7,996 bases of DNA from NCBI GenBank assembly GCA_026224995.1, contig JAMFRX010000432.1:1-7996 (forward strand), in the 5' to 3' direction. Shown in pieces: positions 1 to 6,399 of the stretch. A program made the position numbers and the translations under genes. Position 1 is the stretch's first letter; each line of letters starts with the position of its first letter. The notes below the pieces were generated by a model. That model did not search any database, was not told the origin of the DNA, and saw only the letters and a list, made by a program, of their open reading frames with translations. This stretch comes from Puia dinghuensis. Lineage in GTDB: Bacteria; Bacteroidota; Bacteroidia; Chitinophagales; Chitinophagaceae.

Positions 1-535
1 CACCCGCAGTCAGCCCCGCAGGCGGGGGAACCGGAACCTTTCGATGCTTGTTGGCATGCCGGAAAGGCTGCAGGCCGATGATCGCATGCACGCTCCCGGC
101 GACATCAACCGGTAAGCTGGGTGCATCTTTGGCTGCAGTGTAAGTCAGCCCATTCTTGGTAACGCTGACCATATTGACCTGCAGACTCTTTTCAATCAGC
201 GAAATGCTGGCCCTGGCATAGACCCCCGTCCCATTGGGCGAGATCTTGGTGATGGCAAAGCCCTGACTCTTTAGCCAGCTCACGAGGGCATTGACATTCT
301 TCTGATCCGGAATATATTTCTGCTTCAGCTCGTCCGGCGATACCACTTCCCCCGCGGCTACCCTGTTCTCCAGCTCCTGCTGGACTTCCTGGTCCATATT
401 CAGGGAGAAGACGAGAGTCAGCTCCTGGTTCTTATCTACATTTTTTCCCGCATTGACGATCAGGCCCTGCGGGGTGATCCCCTGCTGGTCGGGTAAAGGA
501 GTAATGCTATCAGCGAATAGTTTTCTTTCTTCCAT
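1..535 (-). CDS. S53 peptidase (sedolisin/kumamolisin type), N-terminal pro-domain only, cut by window edge
   Basis: The frame runs leftward from an ATG at 535-533 and stays open to base 1, giving 178 residues. The sequence matches the pro-kumamolisin activation domain of S53 serine-carboxyl peptidases. Visible signs are the LKQKYIPDQKNVNALVSWLK stretch, where family pro-domains have 'pe-qk-yfp...v..v-WL', followed by SQGFAITKISPNGTGVYA, then the hydrophobic block around ISLIEKSLQVNM, a Y-x-A strand, and the closing 'LP..VAGSVHAIIGL' segment. It ends in a basic/proline-rich linker (HANKHRKVPVPPPAG) typical of the junction to the catalytic domain. That domain, with the Ser-Glu-Asp catalytic residues and calcium site, lies beyond the left edge, so activity cannot be judged. 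In the family the pro-domain folds and inhibits the protease until acid-triggered self-cleavage. The N-terminus (MEERKLFADSITPLP) has no hydrophobic signal peptide, so the export route is unclear. The gene is divergent from the tricorn-like gene. Confidence 0.82.
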   Translation of the reverse strand, partial: MEERKLFADSITPLPDQQGITPQGLIVNAGKNVDKNQELTLVFSLNMDQEVQQELENRVAAGEVVSPDELKQKYIPDQKNVNALVSWLKSQGFAITKISPNGTGVYARASISLIEKSLQVNMVSVTKNGLTYTAAKDAPSLPVDVAGSVHAIIGLQPFRHANKHRKVPVPPPAGLTAG

Positions 536-639
536 GAACTAGGTTTTATGAGTGGAATGTAAAGTTGGTGACTTTTCCTTGGAGAAGAAACCGTGAAAAC
601 ACCCGAAATCCTTACCTTAATAGCCTAAAAACCCCCTCC
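536..639. promoter_or_regulatory. Divergent intergenic region between the S53 and tricorn-like genes
   Basis: These 104 bases separate two divergent start codons and must hold the promoter(s) for both genes. I looked for the Bacteroidota sigma-A pattern (TTG, about 20 bases, TAnnTTTG) on both strands and found no clean match; the nearest is TAAAGTTG at 560-567 on the plus strand, with no well-placed TTG upstream. Each start is preceded by an A-rich element: TAAAA at 548-544 (minus strand) for the S53 gene and TAAAAA at 626-631 for the S41 gene. No Shine-Dalgarno sequence is seen on either side. Confidence 0.5.
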
Positions 640-681
640 ATGCGACCAGGACTTCACCTCACTCTCCTCCTCTTGCTCACC
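610..681 (+). repeat. Leader and signal-peptide start shared with the amidohydrolase gene (copy 1)
   Basis: This stretch covers the 30 bases before the ATG at 640 plus the first 14 codons. It closely matches 4862-4932, in front of and within the amidohydrolase gene. Both copies have CCTTAyCTTAA, then a CTAAAAA block, a run of C, and an identical ATGCGACCAGGACT. By hand alignment 34 of the first 42 coding bases agree (MRPGLHLTLL versus MRPGLYLALL), and most of the leader agrees too. The genes downstream belong to unrelated families, so overall gene homology does not explain the match. Confidence 0.75.
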
Positions 682-3600
682 CTATCCCTCCATGCCCAAC
701 AAAAAGGCTATTACCGGACCCCCGCCATCTACAAGAACACCGTGGTCTTCACCGCAGAAGGCGACCTCTGGAAATACGACATCACCACCGGGACGACCGC
801 AAGGCTCACCAGCCACGAAGGATTGGAAGTCGACCCCGTGATCTCGCCCGACGGCAGGCAGATCGCCTTTACGGGGGAGTACGAAGGGGTGAGCGAGATC
901 TACGTGATGCCCATCGACGGAGGCGTTCCCAAGCGGCTGACCTACGATTTCGATGGGTATTATATCCGGGCCACTTCCTGGACCCGGGACGGAAAGCTCC
1001 TGTATCGCACCAGCCGGTATGGCGCATTGCCCAGCCCGCAACTGGCTAAGGTAGACCCGGCGACTATGACCAGGGAGCTGTTGCCGCTGGCGGAGGCCTC
1101 GGAAGGAAGCTATGACGCAGATGGAGTGCTGTATTTCACGCGTTTCCCTAACCAGGGCAGCGTGACCAAGCGCTATAAGGGCGGGTTTATCGAACAGGTC
1201 TGGAAGTTCGATGGCAAGCAGGAGGCCACCTGTCTTACAGGAGATTTCACGGGGACGAGCACCCGACCGATGTGTTATCAGCAAAGGGTCTACTTTCTCA
1301 GCGACCGCGATGGGACCATGAATGTCTGGTCGATGGACAAAGACGGTAAGGACCTCAAACAACATACACACTCCAAGGGCTGGGACCTGCAGTCGCCTTC
1401 TTTAAGTGAAGGCCGGATCGTCTACCAAAAAGGGGCGGATATCTGGCTATACGATATCGCGACGAATGCGGAAAAGCTGCTGGACATCCATTTGCTCTCG
1501 GACTTCGACCAGCGGAAGCCGCGGTGGATAAAGAATCCCATGAGCGCGATCACCTACAGCGATATCTCGCCTAAGGGAAACTATGCGGTGCTGATCAGCA
1601 GAGGCCGGCTCTTCGTAACCCCGGCAAAGAGCGATCGCTGGGTCGAGGTGAGCCGCCGAAGCGGCATTCGCTATAAGGAGGCGCATTTCATCACCGAGAA
1701 GGATGTGGCGGTGCTGAGCGACGAAAGTGGGGAATACGAGATCTGGAGCGTGAGCGCCGACGGCAGCACGCCGGCCCGGCAGCTCACTAAGAATACCAAG
1801 ACGATGATCAGCTCTTTTACTGTCTCGCCCGACGGGAAATATCTCGCCAGCATCGATATGAACGAGGTGCTGCGCATCGTGGAGACGGGCAATGGGACGA
1901 CACGATTCGAATACGACAAGAGCTATGACGGCGTCAACTCACTGAGCTGGTCACCCGACAGCCGTTTCCTCACCTTCAACGAGACGATAGCCAACGAGAA
2001 CGACCGGCTCTGCCTGGTGGATGTGACGACCATGAAGGCCACGCCTCTTACCACCTCCCGGCTCAACAGCTATTTCCCGGCCTGGTCGGCGGATAGCAGC
2101 TGGCTTTACTTCCTCAGCGAGCGGAGCCTGCATACAAAAGTGACTTCGCCCTGGGGTGCACGCCAGCCAGAGCCCTACTACACCGAAACCCGAAAGGTCT
2201 ACGCCATCCCCCTGGACACCACGGCGAAATTCCCCTTTGCGCCGACGGACAGCTGGCTGACGGATACGATCTTCAACCCTGCGGCCAAGGCCTCCGCCGG
2301 CAAGAAGAAAGGCGCCGATGCGATGACAAAAAACTACAGCTGGGACCGGCTACAGGCCTGGCTCTACGAGCTCCCCATAAAGAACGGCAACTTAGCCAGC
2401 CTCCAGACGGCCGACGGATATCTCTACTGGCTGGACAACGGCCCCGACGGTAGCCATGACGGCGCTAAGCTGTATGCGCTCAAGATCAAGGAAAGCAAGA
2501 AATACGAGCCCGTAGAGATCGCTTCGGGCGTAGCAGACTTCACGATCTCTGCCAACAAGAAAAAGCTGCTGGTGAGCTTCACTAACCAGAGCCTGGCCAT
2601 CGACGATGCCAACGGCCAGAAGCTGGAGCTGGATAAGAGCAAGCTCGTGCTGGAGAACTGGAATTTTGTGGTGGACCCCGTTGACGACTGGAAACAGCTG
2701 TTCGCGGATTCCTGGCGGATGATGCGCGACTACTTTTATGATAAGAACCTTCTAAGTGTCGACTGGCCAGCCGTCCGCAAGCAATACGAGCCCCTGGTGG
2801 AAAGGCTCACGGACCGCTACGAGCTGGACGACCTGATCTCGCAGATGGTAGGCGAGCTCTCGACCCTGCACACCTTCGTGTTCGGCGGCGACAAGCGCGT
2901 CTCCCCGGATATGATCCCCACAGGCTTCCTGGGCGCCCTGTTACAGAGGGACGGCCACGGGCAGCGGATAGAGCATATCTATCGCAGCGATCCGGACTAC
3001 CCCGAGATGGCCTCGCCGTTGAGCCGCCCCGGAATGCATATCCACGAAGGAGACCTTATCACCGCCGTGAACAACGTCTCACTGGACCAGGTGACCGATA
3101 TCGCCATGTTGCTGGCCAATAAGGTCAATGTGCCCATAAAGCTAAGCCTGCAGGATCGTACCGGCCGGCCCTACGAGGAGATCGTGCGGCCCATCTCTTC
3201 CCGGGCCGATGATGGCCTGCACTATGGCGAATGGGAGCTTACGCGGCGGGAACGAACGGACAGCCTAAGCCATGAGGATATCGGCTATGTTCACCTGCGC
3301 GCCATGGGCGGAGGAGATATGGATGATTTCGTCAGGCAGTTCTATCCGGTATTCAATCGCAAGGGGCTGATCATCGACGTGCGCCATAATTTCGGTGGCA
3401 ATATCGACAGCTGGGTGCTGGAGAAGCTGCTCCGCAAGGCCTGGATGTACTGGCAGGCCAGGGCGGGCGGGCCGACCTGGAATATGCCCTTTGCCTTTCG
3501 CGGACATATGGTCATCCTCTGCGACCAGGTGAGCTCTTCGGACGGTGAAGCCGTGCTCGAAGGGTTCCGCCGCCTCGGCCTCGGCAAGGTCATCGGCATG

Positions 3601-3891
3601 CGGACCTGGGGTGGCGAGGTCTGGCTGCGCATGGATAACCGCCTCGTCGACAATGGTATCGCCAGCGCGGCAGAGCTGGGTGTATATGGAGCCGAACGCA
3701 AATGGCTGATCGAAGGACATGGTGTCGACCCGGATATCGTCGTGGACAACCTCCCCTGGGAGACGTATAAGGGCAAGGACGCACAGCTGGAGGCGGCCAT
3801 CGGCTTCCTTCAGAAACAAATTGCCGCTGAGCCGATCCCGGTGCCGCCGGCGCCCGCTTATCCGGATAAATCGTTTAAATATGATAAATAA
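640..3891 (+). CDS. Tricorn-like S41 serine protease, exported
   Basis: Encodes 1083 residues. I chose the ATG at 640 because it opens a clear signal peptide (MRPGLHLTLLLLLTLSLHA, predicted cut before QQK). The frame can be extended upstream only to a TTG at 565, which would bury the signal behind 25 charged residues. The domain order is that of tricorn protease: a first beta-propeller (about 25-285, TolB/PD40-like repeats such as ISPDGRQIAFTGEYEG), a second propeller (about 290-660, SDESGEYEIW and WSPDSRFLTF), the helical C1 domain (about 683-750), a PDZ domain (about 761-848) and the C2 protease core (about 882-1040). Aligned by motif to archaeal tricorn, the catalytic residues are His744, Ser967 and Asp968 (SSSDGEAV) and Glu1025 (IEGHGVDPD). 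Leu743 stands where tricorn has a Ser just before the His. The family cleaves oligopeptides; here it is probably periplasmic. The C-terminus is proline-rich. Confidence 0.92.
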   Translation: MRPGLHLTLLLLLTLSLHAQQKGYYRTPAIYKNTVVFTAEGDLWKYDITTGTTARLTSHEGLEVDPVISPDGRQIAFTGEYEGVSEIYVMPIDGGVPKRLTYDFDGYYIRATSWTRDGKLLYRTSRYGALPSPQLAKVDPATMTRELLPLAEASEGSYDADGVLYFTRFPNQGSVTKRYKGGFIEQVWKFDGKQEATCLTGDFTGTSTRPMCYQQRVYFLSDRDGTMNVWSMDKDGKDLKQHTHSKGWDLQSPSLSEGRIVYQKGADIWLYDIATNAEKLLDIHLLSDFDQRKPRWIKNPMSAITYSDISPKGNYAVLISRGRLFVTPAKSDRWVEVSRRSGIRYKEAHFITEKDVAVLSDESGEYEIWSVSADGSTPARQLTKNTKTMISSFTVSPDGKYLASIDMNEVLRIVETGNGTTRFEYDKSYDGVNSLSWSPDSRFLTFNETIANENDRLCLVDVTTMKATPLTTSRLNSYFPAWSADSSWLYFLSERSLHTKVTSPWGARQPEPYYTETRKVYAIPLDTTAKFPFAPTDSWLTDTIFNPAAKASAGKKKGADAMTKNYSWDRLQAWLYELPIKNGNLASLQTADGYLYWLDNGPDGSHDGAKLYALKIKESKKYEPVEIASGVADFTISANKKKLLVSFTNQSLAIDDANGQKLELDKSKLVLENWNFVVDPVDDWKQLFADSWRMMRDYFYDKNLLSVDWPAVRKQYEPLVERLTDRYELDDLISQMVGELSTLHTFVFGGDKRVSPDMIPTGFLGALLQRDGHGQRIEHIYRSDPDYPEMASPLSRPGMHIHEGDLITAVNNVSLDQVTDIAMLLANKVNVPIKLSLQDRTGRPYEEIVRPISSRADDGLHYGEWELTRRERTDSLSHEDIGYVHLRAMGGGDMDDFVRQFYPVFNRKGLIIDVRHNFGGNIDSWVLEKLLRKAWMYWQARAGGPTWNMPFAFRGHMVILCDQVSSSDGEAVLEGFRRLGLGKVIGMRTWGGEVWLRMDNRLVDNGIASAAELGVYGAERKWLIEGHGVDPDIVVDNLPWETYKGKDAQLEAAIGFLQKQIAAEPIPVPPAPAYPDKSFKYDK

Positions 3892-3992
3892 GGTCCACGG
3901 GCGACGGGTTTTTCCGATGAACTACATGTTTGCTCCCTTCCAGACAAGGCTGGACAGCATATGACCGTTATTGGTTGATCTTTCCGGCAGCT

Positions 3993-4033
3993 AAGAATGT
4001 TTAATTATATCTTGGTTAGAATAAAACATTCTT
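3993..4033. promoter_or_regulatory. 41-base inverted repeat abutting the start codon of the unknown secreted protein
   Basis: AAGAATGTTT (3993-4002) is the perfect reverse complement of AAACATTCTT (4024-4033). Pairing continues inwards: 4004-4006 with 4020-4022 and 4008-4009 with 4017-4018, with single mismatches between blocks, leaving a small loop around CTTGG. About 15 of 18 positions pair. The right arm ends one base before the ATG at 4035 and includes most of the A-rich start element (4022-4026). It could be a dyad operator for a dimeric regulator, or an RNA hairpin that hides the translation start. No T-run follows, so it is unlikely to be a terminator. Confidence 0.5.
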
Positions 4034-4034
4034 T

Positions 4035-4859
4035 ATGCGCCTACTTTTCCTGATGGCTATCCTCGCTTTTTCGGGAGAGCTATCTGCCCAGACGACCCCT
4101 TTTTACCTGGCCTGCAACACAACGGATTTTTCCGATAAAAAGCTCACGGTAAAAGTCATCTATGCCGGGCACACGGGGGATTCGCTGACCCTCAGTCCGT
4201 CGCCGGATGACATGACCTATAGTGCACTTTACAGGAAGACATCGGATATCTACCTAAAAAGGCTCAAGGCATATGAGGATCCTGCTTATAACATAGCCTG
4301 GATCGGCGGCGGCCGTCTGCTCCTCATCCAGGGTGACGGCAACTACTGTTATTACCTGACAGATCAGCAAAGGGCTGTGGCAATGCACGACACGTATAAC
4401 CCGCAGGAACCATTGGTATTGCGGGACAGCTTGAAAGTCGCGTACGAAGCCGCCTTCAAAAAGAATAAGGAAGCAAACGCCCTTCGAAATACAGCGGTCC
4501 TGACGGCATATGCGCACAACCTGAAATCGATAAGGTCCGACCCGGAGCTGGAAAAGCTGATCAAGAAATGGTCGAACAACCCCACTACGCAGGTCTACAT
4601 CGTAGATCAGAGCTATCAGTACACCCGCAACGGTTATGGCGTCGTGCTTAACGAGTACATCACCGTAGTATTCAAATTCAAGTTGAACGGTAAATGCTTT
4701 ATTCAATGGCGGGCATTTGGGCACGACGCCCTGGGTGGTGGCCAGTTTAGCCCCGATCTGGGCATCTACGGCATAAGGAATTCTTTTGTCAAGGCGAAGA
4801 GCTCACAGGGATGGGTAGACATGGATCCGGCCACCAACTACGAGATAAGCTGCGACTAA
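4035..4859 (+). CDS. Exported protein of unknown function
   Basis: Encodes 274 residues; I do not recognise the family. The N-terminus MRLLFLMAILAFSGELSA is a signal peptide with a likely cut before QTT, so the mature protein should be periplasmic, outer or secreted; no lipobox Cys is present. The rest is soluble-looking with no further membrane segment. There are four cysteines (27, 105, 221, 273), which could form disulfides after export. The middle (about 130-180) is charged and probably helical (YEAAFKKNKEANALR, ELEKLIKKW). The flanks are rich in aromatic residues and look beta-rich, for example YNIAWIGGGRLLLIQGDGNY and ITVVFKFKLNGKCFIQW. The gene lies 143 bases after the tricorn-like gene and 31 bases before the amidohydrolase gene, on the same strand, so co-transcription with the latter is likely. 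Base composition looks nearer 50% G+C than its neighbours. A hairpin-forming repeat sits at its start. Confidence 0.85.
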   Translation: MRLLFLMAILAFSGELSAQTTPFYLACNTTDFSDKKLTVKVIYAGHTGDSLTLSPSPDDMTYSALYRKTSDIYLKRLKAYEDPAYNIAWIGGGRLLLIQGDGNYCYYLTDQQRAVAMHDTYNPQEPLVLRDSLKVAYEAAFKKNKEANALRNTAVLTAYAHNLKSIRSDPELEKLIKKWSNNPTTQVYIVDQSYQYTRNGYGVVLNEYITVVFKFKLNGKCFIQWRAFGHDALGGGQFSPDLGIYGIRNSFVKAKSSQGWVDMDPATNYEISCD

Positions 4860-4861
4860 AA

Positions 4862-4932
4862 CCTTATCTTAAGGGTCTAAAAAACCCCATATGCGACCAG
4901 GACTATATCTCGCTCTCCTGTTCTTATTCACC
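4862..4932 (+). repeat. Leader and signal-peptide start shared with the tricorn-like gene (copy 2)
   Basis: This is the partner of 610-681. It fills almost the whole 31-base gap after the unknown gene and continues through codon 14 of the amidohydrolase. The core is CTTAAGGGTCTAAAAAACCC followed directly by CATATGCGACCAGGACT. A short GGGT/ACCC pairing (4873-4876 with 4884-4887) is possible here but is not conserved in copy 1, so a common RNA structure is not supported. Confidence 0.75.
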
Positions 4933-6183
4933 ACACTGGCCGTCACCATCGGCCACGCCCAGGCCACGCTGGAAAACTACGCACTCACCGGCGTCACCGT
5001 CGTGGACGCTAACCATGCCAGGCCACTGCCGCACCAGACCGTGGTGGTCCGCGGCAGCACGATTGCCGATATCTTCCCCGATGGCAGCAAGCCCATCCCG
5101 GATTCGGTTAGCCTCCTCCGCGCGGAAAACAAATACCTGATACCCGGCCTCATCGATACACATGTCCATATGGCTACCGATCCCAGTGACGTTGACAATC
5201 GGGCTGCTACGCTCAGGGTGCTTGAACGAATGCTCTATTCCGGTATCACCACTGTTCGCGATATGGCGGGTGATGCGCGTATCCTCGCGGGGCTCTCCCG
5301 GGATGCCTGGACGGGCGATATCCTTTCTCCCAATATCCACTATTCAGCACTGATGGCGGGGCCGGAATTTTTCAAGGATCCGCGTACCGTTACCAGCACA
5401 AGGGGTGGCGTTTCCGGCGAGATGCCATATATGCGAGGCGTATCGCCGAATACCGACATGGTGCTCGCCATCGCCGAGGCCCGCGGCGCCGGTGCATCCG
5501 GAATTAAACTATATGCAGACCTCTCGCCGCAGATGGTGAATAAGATCGTCGCCGAGGCGAAGCGGCAGGGGCTGCTGGTCTGGGGCCATGCCTGGCTCCA
5601 GCAGTCGAAGCCATCGGATCTCATCAAGGCGGGAGTAGGGTCCTTGAGCCATGCGCCGTTATTGCTCTACGAAACCCGCGACAGCATCCCCGCATCCTGG
5701 AAGCACGGCGGCCATCCGGCCCGGTTCTGGGATGACAGCGTCCGTGCCGACAAGGCGATGCTCGAGAGCATGAAGCAGCACCACACCGTCCTCGACGCGA
5801 CGCTCTCTGCGTACAAGCAATGGGGGGTGCAGGACAGCGCCCGAAAATATTATTACGAGATCGCTAAACGACTCGCGGCCCAGGCCTATAAGGCAGGCGT
5901 GACTGTCTGTGCCGGCACGGACAACGATCAGGAGGCCTTCGTGCAAAGCGAGCTGCACCTGCTGGTCAACGATGCGGGTTTCACGACTTTCGATGCCCTG
6001 GTCGCGGCTACCCGCAACGGGGCGATGGCGCTCGGCATGGAGGGCGCCACGGGCACCATCGAAGTCGGGAAGATGGCCGACCTGGTAGTGCTGGATAAGA
6101 ATCCGCTGGAGGATATTGACAATCTTCAGTCGGTCTATCTGGTTGTTAAAGGGGGGAAGATATACAGAAAGACCCCTTTGTGA
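4891..6183 (+). CDS. Exported metal-dependent amidohydrolase (imidazolonepropionase/prolidase-like)
   Basis: Encodes 430 residues. A signal peptide (MRPGLYLALLFLFTTLAVTI plus GHA) with a likely cut before Q24 fixes the start. The mature protein has the amidohydrolase fold: an N-terminal beta-sandwich strand set (VTVVDANHARPLPHQTVVV), then the TIM barrel with metal ligands His91 and His93 (LIDTHVHMA), Lys206 (GIKLYADLS), the probable bridging, carboxylated lysine, His233 (WGHAW), His254 (LSHAPLL) and Asp344 (AGTDND). The returning C-terminal strands carry the usual GTIEVGKMADLVVLDKNPL. SGITTVRDMAG (117-127) is also typical. All residues for a two-metal site are present, so it should be active. 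Relatives hydrolyse dipeptides (including Xaa-Pro), lactams or organophosphates; the sequence alone does not choose, but next to a tricorn-like protease a dipeptidase role is plausible. It is 31 bases downstream of the unknown gene and is followed by a probable terminator. Confidence 0.9.
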   Translation: MRPGLYLALLFLFTTLAVTIGHAQATLENYALTGVTVVDANHARPLPHQTVVVRGSTIADIFPDGSKPIPDSVSLLRAENKYLIPGLIDTHVHMATDPSDVDNRAATLRVLERMLYSGITTVRDMAGDARILAGLSRDAWTGDILSPNIHYSALMAGPEFFKDPRTVTSTRGGVSGEMPYMRGVSPNTDMVLAIAEARGAGASGIKLYADLSPQMVNKIVAEAKRQGLLVWGHAWLQQSKPSDLIKAGVGSLSHAPLLLYETRDSIPASWKHGGHPARFWDDSVRADKAMLESMKQHHTVLDATLSAYKQWGVQDSARKYYYEIAKRLAAQAYKAGVTVCAGTDNDQEAFVQSELHLLVNDAGFTTFDALVAATRNGAMALGMEGATGTIEVGKMADLVVLDKNPLEDIDNLQSVYLVVKGGKIYRKTPL

Positions 6184-6399
6184 TGCCCGCCCTCCGTTCA
6201 TGTGAGAAGCCCCTGGAAAGGGGCCTCTGTCTTGCTTTATTTTGCTTTATGGTTCAAAGTATAAATGTAGCGGCTGGACAAAAGCCGTCATAGCCCGCTT
6301 GAGCAGTTGGCAGGTTATCGACGAATTTGGTAGGTTTGAATGAGTGGTCTGCCAGGCATCGGTCCATTGGTCGCCGGCCGTCGCATGAAGGTCTGCCGG
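6184..6399. other. Convergent intergenic region
   Basis: These 216 bases lie between the ends of the amidohydrolase and helicase genes. Apart from the terminator-like hairpin at its left end, I see a small CGGCT/AGCCG hairpin (6271-6275 with 6283-6287). This could help end helicase transcription on the minus strand but has no clean T-run. GGTCTGCC also occurs twice (6346-6353 and 6390-6397). I see no supportable small gene or RNA. Confidence 0.5.
6205..6245 (+). terminator. Probable intrinsic terminator of the three-gene run
   Basis: Shortly after the amidohydrolase stop (TGA at 6181-6183) GCCCC (6209-6213) pairs with GGGGC (6220-6224) around a TGGAAA loop. The stem extends past one A/C mismatch through AGA/TCT (6205-6207 with 6226-6228). 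A T-rich tract follows, containing two copies of TTGCTTTAT (6232-6240 and 6242-6250). The tail is not a pure T-run, so efficiency is uncertain, but position and shape fit a terminator. Confidence 0.55.

Noticed and set aside
565..639. Upstream extension of the tricorn-like gene from a TTG
   Set aside because: It adds 25 charged residues with no Met before a perfect signal peptide and ignores the TAAAA element at 626-631.
3265..3819. Long open frames on the minus strand opposite the tricorn-like gene
   Set aside because: They lie opposite the conserved protease core and arise from its GC-rich codons; no start signals or domains are seen.
3939..3954. Hairpin TCCAG/CTGGA after the tricorn-like gene as a terminator
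   Set aside because: Only five base pairs and no T-run afterwards on either strand.
4008..4015. TATCTTGG as a Bacteroidota -7 promoter element
   Set aside because: It differs from TAnnTTTG, and the nearest upstream TTG is about 30 bases away rather than about 20.
6271..6287. CGGCT/AGCCG hairpin as terminator of the helicase gene
   Set aside because: A five-bp stem followed on the minus strand by CTACATTTATAC, not a clean T-run; too weak to call.
6346..6397. GGTCTGCC direct repeat pair near the helicase end
   Set aside because: Eight bases repeated once in GC-rich DNA is expected by chance; no mobile element features are nearby.
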